Positions 26,219-34,519 of a stretch of 64,000 bases of DNA are shown in pieces. The notes beneath the pieces are model-generated. The model saw nothing but the letters and a program-made list of their open reading frames with translations, made no database searches and had not been told where the DNA came from. Position numbers and translations under genes: made by a program. This stretch comes from Planctomycetaceae bacterium. Lineage in GTDB: Bacteria; Planctomycetota; Phycisphaerae; SM23-33. The stretch lies in NCBI GenBank assembly GCA_039680605.1, contig JBDKTA010000034.1, forward strand, positions 89,413 through 153,412, read 5' to 3'. How positions within the stretch are numbered: the first letter of the stretch is position 1; every line of letters begins with the position of its first letter.

Positions 26219-27034
26219 TCGGGCTTCTCACGAATCATGGGACCTGTCCCCAGTGGCCGGCAAGGCCCCCGTGGCCGGCAAGGCCTTGTACATTCCTTGC
26301 ACTCGCCACGGGCGTATTCTATGGAGTGCGGCAGCCGTAGCTGCCGCTTTGGAAGTTTCTCCAAGCCGGCGCCCGCAGGATTCGTCAACGAGTCCCCCAA
26401 TAACGCGATCCCCAAGCCCGCAAACCCGGCGCCTGATAGTAGCCCCCGGTGGAGCCGAAGCCGCAGCTCTGGGTAGCCCGTCACACAACAATTGTACCTG
26501 ACCCCAATGGCCCATGCCCGCTGCCAGGGCGAAGAGATGACTGGGCGCCGACCCGATAGCAGGTGCAGCGACAGAGCGACAGAGAAAACAACAAAAACGG
26601 TATCAGGAAAGATGGCGATTGACCGTCGCGTTTTCAGAGATGCGGCGGCCGTAGCTGCCGCTTTGGATGTTTCTCCAAGTCGCCGCCCCCGCATAACGCG
26701 ATCCCCAAGCCGCAAAGCGGGCGCCTGATAGTAGCCCCCGGTGGAGCCGGCCGCAGCCCTGGGTAGCCCTTCTTTTCGTCCCCGTCCTCGTACCATAATT
26801 ATGTTGTTGACCGAATGAGTGGGTGGGAATAGGTCTTGTATATCGGTGCGGCGAAGGAACAGAGATGCTGGAAAACAAGGCATTCAGTTCCCCTTTGGTC
26901 GCAGGCCGGCCAGCGAGGGGCCACAGACACTGCTTAACTTAGGGCCATTGGTATCTGCCCCCTTACCTACCCAGCGTGCGAACTCAGGAAAATGGCTGAA
27001 ACCGCAAGTCCTATCATGCCTCGCACGATCGCAG
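26219..27034. other. Long intergenic region rich in repeats, no gene seen
   Basis: 816 bases between the MMPL transporter and a convergent hypothetical gene. It contains a tandem GTGGCCGGCAAGGCC pair near 26253-26285, the two-copy direct repeat described separately, and from 26800 to 27034 unremarkable sequence. Open frames crossing it owe their length to GC-rich repeats and lack coding character. Confidence 0.6.
26328..26779. repeat. Two-copy dispersed repeat with GGCAGCCGTAGCTGCCGC palindrome
   Basis: Copy 1 (26328-26480) and copy 2 (26643-26779) share the same series of blocks: the palindrome GCCGTAGCTGCCGCTTTGGA, TTTCTCCAAG, ATAACGCGATCCCCAAGC, GGCGCCTGATAGTAGCCCCC, GGTGGAGCCG and GGGTAGCCC. 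Copy 1 has about 20 extra bases after CCGCAGG. The palindrome alone, with the same ATGGAGTGC leader, recurs at the window's right end (63924-63955). Confidence 0.85.
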
Positions 27035-27604
27035 TCATCGTGCCTTGCTCCTCAGAATCTGCCTGCCCAGCGACTGGCGGACGTCGTCGTCGCTGACGAA
27101 TCCACCGGTGATGTGGCGAATGAGCACCAGAGTAGCGTAGTCATAGATTTCCGACCATGCGTCCACGGCTTCGTACAGCAGGCGGTAGTACCACCGCAAT
27201 TCCTGCTCCAGGCATCCGCGTGCCACCCGCCGCGACCTCAGCGCCTTGCACAACGCACGCTCGAGCCGTCGCCCATCGGGCAGCGGGTAGCACCAAAGCT
27301 CGTGAGTCCTGTTCCAGACATGCAGAATCTTCCTGCTCGTCAGCGGCAGTTTCAACTGAGGTCCCCACATGTCGCTGTACTTACAGTAGAACAGCACCGG
27401 CGGCTCATTGCCCACCCGCTCCAGTCGCTCTGCCAGATCGTCCATCTGCCGCTGCTGCTGACCTTTCCAAGGAAGGGCGCGCGGATCGTCTTGCTTGGCC
27501 TTGGGAATAGGCTTGGCCACCGTAATCCATCGCTCAAACCTGCGCGCGATCTCCTGTCCCGTCCGTCCCCCAATGACGCTGATTGTTACCCATTGTCTGG
27601 CCAT
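27035..27604 (-). CDS. Hypothetical protein
   Basis: 189 residues, not recognised. No signal peptide or membrane helix. It is rich in Arg, Trp and Tyr (LRWYYRLLYEAVDAWSEIYD; HELWCYPLPDGRRLERALCKALR) and looks soluble and helical in its second half. GAGGAGAGATAG directly before the ATG is a strong ribosome-binding site. It lies 26 nt after the small lipoprotein gene, so the two are probably co-transcribed. Base composition is somewhat lower in GC than the neighbours, and Arg-rich, Lys-poor content is like that of recently acquired accessory genes, but that is only suggestive. Confidence 0.65.
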   Translation of the reverse strand: MARQWVTISVIGGRTGQEIARRFERWITVAKPIPKAKQDDPRALPWKGQQQRQMDDLAERLERVGNEPPVLFYCKYSDMWGPQLKLPLTSRKILHVWNRTHELWCYPLPDGRRLERALCKALRSRRVARGCLEQELRWYYRLLYEAVDAWSEIYDYATLVLIRHITGGFVSDDDVRQSLGRQILRSKAR

Positions 27605-27630
27605 CTATCTCTCCTCGCTCAATCAAATCA

Positions 27631-27978
27631 CTACCAATCAGAGTACGGCGGCTCGAACCTCTGTCCTCGCTTCGAATGAGGCAGAATGTATGTCCCGGAC
27701 TTGGCGTCGGACGGAAATCGCACAGCATCCAAAACCTTTCCATCCTTGCCGAACCTTATGTAGTACATTCCGCCTCTCTCGTCGAAGTAAGATAAGGCGG
27801 GTACTGACAGCACCATTGGTTTGTCCGGCTGTAGCTGTTGCTCGACTTCATTCATAGTCAGCCCATCCTGCAGAGAAGCGATTCTGCTTTCCATTTCAGA
27901 ACAAGATTGCTGCGCGCACCCCGCCAGGAACAGTGCGGCCATCGTACATAGGAGGATTTGTCGTTTCATGCCTCTCAT
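27631..27978 (-). CDS. Small lipoprotein, BamE/SmpA-like
   Basis: 115 residues. The lipobox LFLAGC sits after a short hydrophobic stretch, so the protein is lipidated and probably outer-membrane attached. LQDGLTMNEVEQQL followed by YYIRFGKDGKVLDAVRF resembles the SmpA/BamE fold (GMT..EV...LG), seen in many small envelope lipoproteins; function remains open. The ATG at 27978 has AAGGG 8 nt upstream and overlaps the stop of a possible upstream small gene by 4 nt; an alternative ATG lies at 27969. AT-richer than its surroundings. Confidence 0.7.
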   Translation of the reverse strand: MRGMKRQILLCTMAALFLAGCAQQSCSEMESRIASLQDGLTMNEVEQQLQPDKPMVLSVPALSYFDERGGMYYIRFGKDGKVLDAVRFPSDAKSGTYILPHSKRGQRFEPPYSDW

Positions 27979-28232
27979 TCGCCTTTCCCTTTTGAGACGC
28001 CGCCGTCTATAACTGGAAGCTTAATATCTTCTGGAATTTCCAGGCCTTGTCCCGTTGCTGCGAGACGGTATCGGCCAGACGGGTGCCTTCGCCGGCGGCT
28101 GTACTTTACTATCAGACGCAGGTGCGGGGGATTTTCTTTTAGGAAAATGGAAAACATCTCCGGCCGGACAGTGACGGGCGGTTGGGGGACTGGCCGGCGG
28201 TTGCTGGGTGATGCGGGCTTATTGACATCCAT
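27975..28232 (-). CDS. Possible small basic protein, doubtful
   Basis: 85 residues if the ATG at 28232 is used, 60 if the ATG at 28157 is. Rich in Arg and Pro (IVKYSRRRRHPSGRYRL), unrecognised. In favour: its stop overlaps the lipoprotein start by ATGA, as in coupled genes. Against: no ribosome-binding site, and the forward promoter of the glycan operon (28222-28250) overlaps its 5' end. Confidence 0.35.
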   Translation of the reverse strand: MDVNKPASPSNRRPVPQPPVTVRPEMFSIFLKENPPHLRLIVKYSRRRRHPSGRYRLAATGQGLEIPEDIKLPVIDGGVSKGKGE

Positions 28233-28250
28233 CCGCCAGCGGCTGATAAT
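28222..28250 (+). promoter_or_regulatory. Promoter of the first glycan operon
   Basis: TTGACA (28222-28227), 17-nt spacer, GATAAT (28245-28250), close to sigma70 consensus. Predicted start near 28257 and about 40 nt leader to the epimerase ATG at 28296, which has AAGGA upstream. Confidence 0.6.
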
Positions 28251-28295
28251 CGCGAACTTGCTGCGGCGGGGTTGCTGCGGCTGTCAAGGACAAAC

Positions 28296-29309
28296 ATGGA
28301 CCTCAAGGGCAAGAAACTGCTGGTCATCGGCGGCGCGGGACTGATCGGTTCGCATCTGATCGACGAACTGGTCAAGGAAGACGTTGCCGAAATACGAATC
28401 TACGACAACTTCAGCCGCGGCACGCGGGAAAACCTCGCCGAGGCCCTCAAAGACCCGCGGGTGAAGGTCTTCCCCCTGGGCGGTGAACTGCTCCACCGCG
28501 ACATCCTCGACGAGGCCGTCAAAGGCATCGACGGCGTCTTCCACCTGGCGGCGCTGTGGCTGCTGCACTGCCACGAGTACCCGCGCTCGGCGTTTGAGGT
28601 CAACATCGGCGGCACGTTCAACGTGCTGGAGGCCTGCCTCAACAACGGCGTCAAACGCCTGGTGTACTCCTCCAGCGCCAGCGTCTACGGCGACGCCCTG
28701 CAGGAGCCCATGACCGAGGAGCACTGGTACAACAACACCAATTTCTACGGGGCCACCAAGATCGCCGGGGAGATGATGGCCCGCGCCCTGTACCACCGCT
28801 ATAGGAACACGCCCAAGAAGCTCGATTACGTCGGCCTGCGGTACATGAACGTGTACGGCCCGCGACAGGACTACCGCGGCACGTACGTGGCGGTGATCAT
28901 GAAGATTCTCGACCGGCTCGACCAAGGGCTGCCGCCGCTGGTTTACGGCGACGGGTCGCAGGCGTATGACTTCGTCTACGTCGGCGACTGCGGGCGGGCC
29001 AACGTCTGCGCAATGAAGGCCGACGCCACCGATTCGTTCTACAACGTCGGCACGGGCATCAAGACCACGATCCTGGAACTGACGGAGATGATTCTGAAAT
29101 TGACCGGATCGAGCCTGAAGGTTCAGTTCGAGCCGGCCGGCACGACCTTCGTCAAGAACCGCGTGGGCTGCCCCCGAAAAGCCGCCCGGGAGATCGGTTT
29201 CACTGCTGCCACCGGTCTGCAGGAGGGGTTGGCGCGGCTGATCGAATGGCGTCAGGGTCATCGCGAACAAGTCCTTCGCCGCCAGGCGGACGCGCAGGTG
29301 GCGCCATGA
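28296..29309 (+). CDS. NAD-dependent nucleotide-sugar epimerase/dehydratase (extended SDR)
   Basis: 337 residues. Rossmann motif VIGGAGLIGSHL (10-21), catalytic Ser in VYSSSASVYG and the YxxxK pair in FYGATKIAGE. RYMNVYGPRQDYRG and VYGDGSQAYDFVYVGD are typical of UDP-glucose 4-epimerase or UDP-glucuronate decarboxylase relatives. It modifies a sugar nucleotide for surface-glycan synthesis. First gene of a five-gene operon; its stop overlaps the aminotransferase start (ATGA). I chose the ATG at 28296 because AAGGA lies 6 nt upstream; an earlier in-frame ATG at 28272 has none. Confidence 0.9.
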   Translation: MDLKGKKLLVIGGAGLIGSHLIDELVKEDVAEIRIYDNFSRGTRENLAEALKDPRVKVFPLGGELLHRDILDEAVKGIDGVFHLAALWLLHCHEYPRSAFEVNIGGTFNVLEACLNNGVKRLVYSSSASVYGDALQEPMTEEHWYNNTNFYGATKIAGEMMARALYHRYRNTPKKLDYVGLRYMNVYGPRQDYRGTYVAVIMKILDRLDQGLPPLVYGDGSQAYDFVYVGDCGRANVCAMKADATDSFYNVGTGIKTTILELTEMILKLTGSSLKVQFEPAGTTFVKNRVGCPRKAAREIGFTAATGLQEGLARLIEWRQGHREQVLRRQADAQVAP

Positions 29310-30451
29310 GCCCCAAGCGCAACATTCCCATCGCGATTCCGTGCTTTGGCGATGAGGAATGGCAGGCGCTGCGGGAACCGCTGTCGAGCGGATGGGTGAC
29401 GCAGGGCCCCAAGGTCGCGGCATTCGAGAAGGCCTTCGCCCAGCGTCAGGGCGCTGCCCACGCGCTGGCATGCACGAGCTGCACCGCCGGTCTGCACCTG
29501 ATCCTGGCGGCGATGGGCATCGGCCCCGGCGACGAGGTGATCGTGCCCTCGTTCACGTGGGTGGCCTCGGCCAACGCGGTTTTGTACTGCGGGGCCACGC
29601 CGGTCCTGTGCGACGTGAACCGCGAGACGTTCAATATCGACATCGCCCACGCGGCCTCGCTGGTGGGTCCGCGGACGCGTGCGATCATCGCCGTTCACCT
29701 GTTCGGGCTCAGCGTCGACCTGGACGCCCTGGCCGCGGCGGCGCCGGGCGTTCCGCTGGTCAGCGACGCCGCCTGCGCCGTCGCGACGCGCTACAAGGGA
29801 CGCCCCATCGGGTCGCTGGGCACGGCGGCGGCGTTTTCGTTTCACCCGCGAAAGATCATCGTCACGGGCGAAGGCGGTATGGTGGCGACTCAGGATGCCG
29901 CCCTGGCCGGGCGGATCGACTCGCTCCGCAACCACGGCGCGAGCGTCTCGGAAGAGCAGCGCCACGTCGGTCCCAAGCCTTACATTCTGCCCGAGTTCAA
30001 CGCGCTGGGGTTCAACTACCGCATGACCGACCTCCAGGGCGCCGTCGGGTTGGCGCAGCTATCGCGGCTCGACGGGTTTCTGGAAGAGCGTCGCAGCGGC
30101 GCGGAGTTTTACCGGCGGGAGCTGGCGTCGCTGGGGTGGCTTCGGACGCCCTCGCAAGAGCAGTCGCGCGAGCACGGGTGGCAGGCCTACGTCTGCTACG
30201 TGGACGAGGCAAAATCGCCCCTGTCGCGCGACCGGATCCTCGAGGCGATGCAGGCCCAGGGCATCGGCGGGCGCCCCGGCACGCACGCGGTCCACATGCT
30301 GGGCCTTTACGCCAGGCAGTTCGGCTACACGGTCGACAGTCTGCCCGCGGCGCGGGACTGCTACCGCTACAGCCTGGCTATTCCCCTGCACAACCGCATG
30401 ACGATGGACGATTATCGCTACGTGGCCGACGCCCTTAAGAATCTGGAATAA
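29306..30451 (+). CDS. DegT/DnrJ/EryC1/StrS-family sugar aminotransferase
   Basis: 381 residues of PLP-dependent fold. ACTSCTAGLHLILAAMGIG binds the cofactor phosphate, VPSFTWVASANAVLYCGATPV is the family signature, and FSFHPRKIIVTGEGG holds the PLP-linked Lys183. It transaminates a keto-sugar nucleotide made by an upstream SDR, giving an amino sugar. Start and previous stop overlap by 4 nt, and the AsnB gene follows after 2 nt, so translational coupling is likely. Supplies the amino group on which the downstream formyltransferase-like protein might act. Confidence 0.93.
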   Translation: MSPKRNIPIAIPCFGDEEWQALREPLSSGWVTQGPKVAAFEKAFAQRQGAAHALACTSCTAGLHLILAAMGIGPGDEVIVPSFTWVASANAVLYCGATPVLCDVNRETFNIDIAHAASLVGPRTRAIIAVHLFGLSVDLDALAAAAPGVPLVSDAACAVATRYKGRPIGSLGTAAAFSFHPRKIIVTGEGGMVATQDAALAGRIDSLRNHGASVSEEQRHVGPKPYILPEFNALGFNYRMTDLQGAVGLAQLSRLDGFLEERRSGAEFYRRELASLGWLRTPSQEQSREHGWQAYVCYVDEAKSPLSRDRILEAMQAQGIGGRPGTHAVHMLGLYARQFGYTVDSLPAARDCYRYSLAIPLHNRMTMDDYRYVADALKNLE

Positions 30452-30453
30452 TC

Positions 30454-32334
30454 ATGTGTGGAATCGCCGGCGTACTCAATGGCAGCGATCGGGCGGTTTC
30501 GCCGGCCATCATTAAAAAGATGACCGACATCCTGGCCCACCGAGGCCCGGACGGCGAGGGGATGTTCGTCGAGGGTAACGTGGGCCTGGGGCACCGCCGC
30601 CTGGCGATCATCGACCTGACCGAGGCCGGCCATCAGCCCATGACGACACCCGACGGGCGCTACACCATCAGCTACAACGGCGAGGTGTACAACTTTCGCG
30701 AGCTGCGGCACGAACTGGAATCGCTGGGCTGCAGCTTTCGCTCCCGCACGGATACCGAGGTGGTGCTGCAGGCGTACGCCCAGTGGGGCAAGGACGCCCT
30801 GCACCGCTTCAACGGGATGTTCGCGTTAGCGATCTGGGACCGCCTGCGGCGCGAGCTGTTCGTCGCCCGCGACCGGTACGGGATCAAGCCGCTGTACTAC
30901 CTCTTCCGCGACGGCGCGTTCGTGTTCGGCTCGGAGATCAAGGCCATCCTCCAGCATCCGTCGTACCGCCCCGAGCTGGACCGCCCGGCGCTGCTGGAGT
31001 ACATGACCTTCCAGAACTTCTTCACCGACCGGACGCTGTTCAAGGACATCCAACTGCTGCCGGCGGGCAGTTACCTGATCGTGCGGCCGCACCCGCAACC
31101 GGCGCCAACCGCGCCGGTGCAGTACTGGGACTGGAACTTCCGCCAGGGCGACGACGACGGCGACGAGCGCGAGTACGTCGAGGAGCTCAACCGCCTGTTC
31201 GTCCAGGCCGTCAAGCGCCAACTGGTCAGCGACGTGGACGTCGGGGCGTATCTCTCGGGCGGCATCGACAGCGGGTCGATCACGGCCGTCGCCGCCGCCG
31301 AGCTGCCGTACATCCGGACCTTCACCTGCGGGTTCGACCTGCATTCGGCGTCGGGGCTGGAGCTGGCGTTTGACGAACGGGAGAAGGCCGAATACCTCTC
31401 GTTCCTGTTCAAGACCGAGCATTACGAGATGGTGCTCAAGGCCGGCGACCTGGAGCGGTCGATGGCGCGTCTGGCGTGGCATATCGAAGAGCCTCGCGTG
31501 GGGCAGTGCTATCCGAACTATTACGTGGCGCAACTGGCGGGCAAGTTCGTCAAGGTGGTCTTGTGCGGCACGGGCGGGGACGAGCTGTTCGGCGGCTATC
31601 CGTGGCGCTATTACCGGGCGGTGGTCAACGACAGTTTCGAGCACTACATCGACAAGTATTACGACTTCTGGCAGCGATTGATCCCCAACAAGATCATCCG
31701 CAAGGTTTTCGACCCGATCTGGAGCGACGTGGAGAACACCTGGACGCGCGACATCTTCCGCGGCGTCTTCAAGAAGCATCTTCCCACGCTGACGCGCCCC
31801 GAGGACTACGTCAATCACTCCCTGTATTTCGAGGCCAAGACGTTCCTGGGCGGCCTGCTGCTCATCGAAGACAAGCTCAGCATGGCGCACGGCCTGGAAA
31901 GCCGCGTGCCGTTCCTGGACAACGACCTGGTCGACTTCGCCATGCGCGTGCCGGTGCATTTCAAGCTGGGCAACCTCTCCGAGGTCGTCCGCATCAACGA
32001 GAACAATCCCGGGCCCAAGACCTCGCGGTACTTCAACAAGTCCCAGGACGGCAAGCTGCTGCTGCGCAAGTGCATGGCGCGCCACGTTCCAGCCGAGATC
32101 GCCGACGGCATCAAGCAGGGCTTCTCCGCCCCCGACGCCAGTTGGTTCAAAGGCGAGAGCATCGACTACGTGCGGCGGACCCTGCTGAGCCGCGACGCGC
32201 GGATCTTCGAGTTCCTCGACCGCACGGCCTTGCGGCAACTCGTCAGCGACCATCTCGAAGGGCGCGAAAACAGGCGGCTGCTGATCTGGTCTTTGTTATA
32301 CTTGGAAACCTGGTTGACCAAATTCCTCCCATGA
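30454..32334 (+). CDS. asnB: Glutamine-dependent amidotransferase, asparagine synthase AsnB type (copy 1)
   Basis: 626 residues. It begins MCGIAGVLNG, so the glutaminase Cys2 is intact; HRGPDGEG and YNGEVYNFRELR belong to the same domain. The synthase half has the PP-loop YLSGGIDSGS (about 266-275). In polysaccharide loci AsnB-type enzymes amidate uronic acids on sugar nucleotides or glycans (as WbpS-type proteins do), which fits here better than bulk asparagine synthesis. It overlaps the formyltransferase-like gene by ATGA. A second copy at 42149-44056 is clearly diverged. Confidence 0.9.
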   Translation: MCGIAGVLNGSDRAVSPAIIKKMTDILAHRGPDGEGMFVEGNVGLGHRRLAIIDLTEAGHQPMTTPDGRYTISYNGEVYNFRELRHELESLGCSFRSRTDTEVVLQAYAQWGKDALHRFNGMFALAIWDRLRRELFVARDRYGIKPLYYLFRDGAFVFGSEIKAILQHPSYRPELDRPALLEYMTFQNFFTDRTLFKDIQLLPAGSYLIVRPHPQPAPTAPVQYWDWNFRQGDDDGDEREYVEELNRLFVQAVKRQLVSDVDVGAYLSGGIDSGSITAVAAAELPYIRTFTCGFDLHSASGLELAFDEREKAEYLSFLFKTEHYEMVLKAGDLERSMARLAWHIEEPRVGQCYPNYYVAQLAGKFVKVVLCGTGGDELFGGYPWRYYRAVVNDSFEHYIDKYYDFWQRLIPNKIIRKVFDPIWSDVENTWTRDIFRGVFKKHLPTLTRPEDYVNHSLYFEAKTFLGGLLLIEDKLSMAHGLESRVPFLDNDLVDFAMRVPVHFKLGNLSEVVRINENNPGPKTSRYFNKSQDGKLLLRKCMARHVPAEIADGIKQGFSAPDASWFKGESIDYVRRTLLSRDARIFEFLDRTALRQLVSDHLEGRENRRLLIWSLLYLETWLTKFLP

Positions 32335-33263
32335 GCAACGACCGCACAGTCCTGTTCGTCGGCAGCAAGCGCATCGGCCTCGAGGCCCTCAAAGCCCTGT
32401 CGCGAAGCGTGGGCGGACGCGTCAAAGCCGTCGTGACGGCGGACGACGCGGCCGACGAACGCTCGATTTTACCGCAGTTTCAGTCACATTGTGCGGCCGC
32501 CAAGCTGCCGCTGTCGGTCCTGCACAAGAGCAGCGACCTCAAGGCGGTCGTGGCGGCGCAGCGCCCGCACGTGGTTGTGGTGGTGGGATGGTACTGGATC
32601 CTTCCGCCGGAGCTGCTGGCGATGGCGCCGGGCGGATTCGTCGGGGTACACGGGTCGCTGCTGCCCCGCTACCGCGGACAGGCGCCGCTGGTGTGGGCGA
32701 TTTTGCGAGGCGAAACGCAGGCCGGCGCCACGATGTTCTACTTCGATGACGGCATGGACACCGGCGACATCGTCGATCAGAGAACCGTCCCCATCGGTCC
32801 CGAGGACAGCATCGCCGAAGTGCTGGCGGCAGTGCAGGAGCAGACGATCGACATGGTCGCCACCCACGCCCAGGGGCTGCTGGAAGGCACGGCCCCGCGG
32901 CGCCGGCAGAACGCCCTGGAGGCGACGTACGGTTCTCTGCGGCGCCCCGAGGACGGGCGGATCGACTGGTCCGCTTCGGCGCTGGAGGTACACAACTTCA
33001 TCCGCGCCCAGTCGCGCCCGTACCCCGGCGCGTTCACGACGCTGGGCGACGGTCGGGAACTGCGCATCTGGCGGGCGTCGGTTTTTCCGATGCCCTACTA
33101 CGGCATAGCGGGGCTGGTGGCCCAGCCGTTCGACGGGGGCATCGTGGTCCTCTGCGGGCAAGGGGCCATCATCGTGCGCGACTGCCAGACCGCCGATGGT
33201 CAGAGCGGTCCGGGCGATCTGCTCAAGTGGGGCGCGCGCCTGGGCGGCAGCGCACCGGCATGA
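32331..33263 (+). CDS. Formyltransferase-fold protein with altered catalytic Asn (Fmt/ArnA-N-like)
   Basis: 310 residues. The N-terminal formyltransferase core has VVVVVGWYWILPPELL, GVHGSLLPRYRGQAPLVW (105-122) and FDDGMDTGDI (138-147). The catalytic His107 and Asp143 of Fmt/ArnA are present, but the Asn two residues before the His is Gly105. The C-terminal domain keeps GRIDWSASALEVHNFIRA, as in Fmt/ArnA. By context it should formylate an amino sugar made by the DegT protein using 10-formyl-tetrahydrofolate; the missing Asn makes that uncertain. Start and stop both overlap neighbours by 4 nt. Confidence 0.85.
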   Translation: MSNDRTVLFVGSKRIGLEALKALSRSVGGRVKAVVTADDAADERSILPQFQSHCAAAKLPLSVLHKSSDLKAVVAAQRPHVVVVVGWYWILPPELLAMAPGGFVGVHGSLLPRYRGQAPLVWAILRGETQAGATMFYFDDGMDTGDIVDQRTVPIGPEDSIAEVLAAVQEQTIDMVATHAQGLLEGTAPRRRQNALEATYGSLRRPEDGRIDWSASALEVHNFIRAQSRPYPGAFTTLGDGRELRIWRASVFPMPYYGIAGLVAQPFDGGIVVLCGQGAIIVRDCQTADGQSGPGDLLKWGARLGGSAPA

Positions 33264-34516
33264 CGCCCATGTCAGGCACCGCAACAACGTTTCTGAGACA
33301 CGCAATCCGGTTCGGACGCCGCGCGGCCGCGCGGGCGGTCCGCCTTTTTGCCAGGCCCGCGCGGGTGGCGCCGCTGGAGCGTCAAGACCCGCCGCGGCGC
33401 CCGCAGCGGCTGCTGCTGGTGGCCTGGTTCGACCCCAAAGGCCTTTCGACTATTGCCGAAAACATCGCCTCGATCGGCAGGCTGTCGCGATTCTCGTTCG
33501 ATCTGCTGAATCTCTACCGCAGACCCTTTGGGCCGATGGCGATCCCCGCCGCGGTGCGCCTGGACGACTATGCCGGCCTGTTCATCCATTGCACCGCCAG
33601 CTATGACCCGGCGAACCTGCTGGCCCTGGACGCGCATCGCCGCGAGAAGATCGCCGACTATCGCGGGCTCAAGATCATGATGAAGCAGGACGAGCACTAC
33701 CGCACCAACCGGGTGATCGACTACCTGGCGCGTCAGCGGTTCGACCTGCTCCTGACGTGCATGCCGCCTTGCAGCGTGGGGCAGGTGTACGGCGACCCTC
33801 GCCTGGCGCGCCTGCGGTTCCTGCACACGCTGACGGGCTACGTCTCCGACCGCATGCGGCAGTTCCGCCTCAGCCAGCGCGATGAGCGACCGATCGACGT
33901 GGGCTACCGCGGTTCGCTCCAACCCTTCCATTTCGGGCGCTTGTGCTACGAAAAGCAGAGCATCGGCTACGCCTTCAGCGAGTTCTGCCGCCGGCGAGGG
34001 CTGGCGTTCGACATCTCCAGCCGCTGGGAAGACCGCTTCCTGGACGAGTCGTGGTTTGGCTTTCTGGGCCGCTGCAAGGGCATCCTGGGAACCGAATCGG
34101 GCGCCAGCATCTTCGACTTCGACGGGTCGGTCGAGACCGCCGCGACGGATTATCTTCGCCGCCATCCCGACGCGCCGTTCGAGGAGGTCTGGCAAGCGGT
34201 GCTGGCGCCGGTCGAGGGGAACGTGTACTACAACCAGGTCTCGCCGCGGCATTTCGAGGCCGCCGCCACGCGCACGGTTCAACTGCTGTACGAAGGGCAG
34301 TATTCGGGCATCTTCCAGAAGGACCGCCATTACCTGTCGATCCGCCGCGACCACGCCGACGCCGACGAGGCGCTGTCGCGATTGATGGACCCCGCCGAGC
34401 GGCTGAGACTTTCCGAAGCCGCCTTCGAGGAGATCATCATGAACGACCGCTGGCACTACGCCACGTTCATCAAGGAACTCGACGACGCTATCGAGGCATT
34501 GCTGGACCGACGCTAG
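33260..34516 (+). CDS. Putative glycosyltransferase, GTESGA...FDFDG family (short form)
   Basis: 418 residues. No standard glycosyltransferase motif is clear, but residues about 85-410 align by eye with residues about 225-550 of the 1127-residue protein at 35341-38724: LKIMMKQDEHY/LKVLFIQDEYDH, LHTLTGYVSDR/VENLTGYVPNR, LGTESGASIFDFDGS/LGTESGANVFDFDGS, VYYNQVSPRHFEA/IVMNQVSPKIFEA and LLYEGQYSGIFQKDRHYL/LFEGEYSGVVKKDVHYI. The GxYxGxxxxxxHYxxLxxD segment near the end resembles the acceptor end of CgeB/GT4-like enzymes. Last gene of the operon; its start overlaps the previous stop and it ends 3 nt from the convergent gene. Confidence 0.7.
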   Translation: MTPMSGTATTFLRHAIRFGRRAAARAVRLFARPARVAPLERQDPPRRPQRLLLVAWFDPKGLSTIAENIASIGRLSRFSFDLLNLYRRPFGPMAIPAAVRLDDYAGLFIHCTASYDPANLLALDAHRREKIADYRGLKIMMKQDEHYRTNRVIDYLARQRFDLLLTCMPPCSVGQVYGDPRLARLRFLHTLTGYVSDRMRQFRLSQRDERPIDVGYRGSLQPFHFGRLCYEKQSIGYAFSEFCRRRGLAFDISSRWEDRFLDESWFGFLGRCKGILGTESGASIFDFDGSVETAATDYLRRHPDAPFEEVWQAVLAPVEGNVYYNQVSPRHFEAAATRTVQLLYEGQYSGIFQKDRHYLSIRRDHADADEALSRLMDPAERLRLSEAAFEEIIMNDRWHYATFIKELDDAIEALLDRR

Positions 34517-34519
34517 AGT

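Noticed and set aside
26819..27679. Plus-strand reading frame overlapping the hypothetical gene and small lipoprotein
   Set aside because: The minus-strand genes have good ribosome-binding sites and a lipobox; the plus-strand frame has neither.
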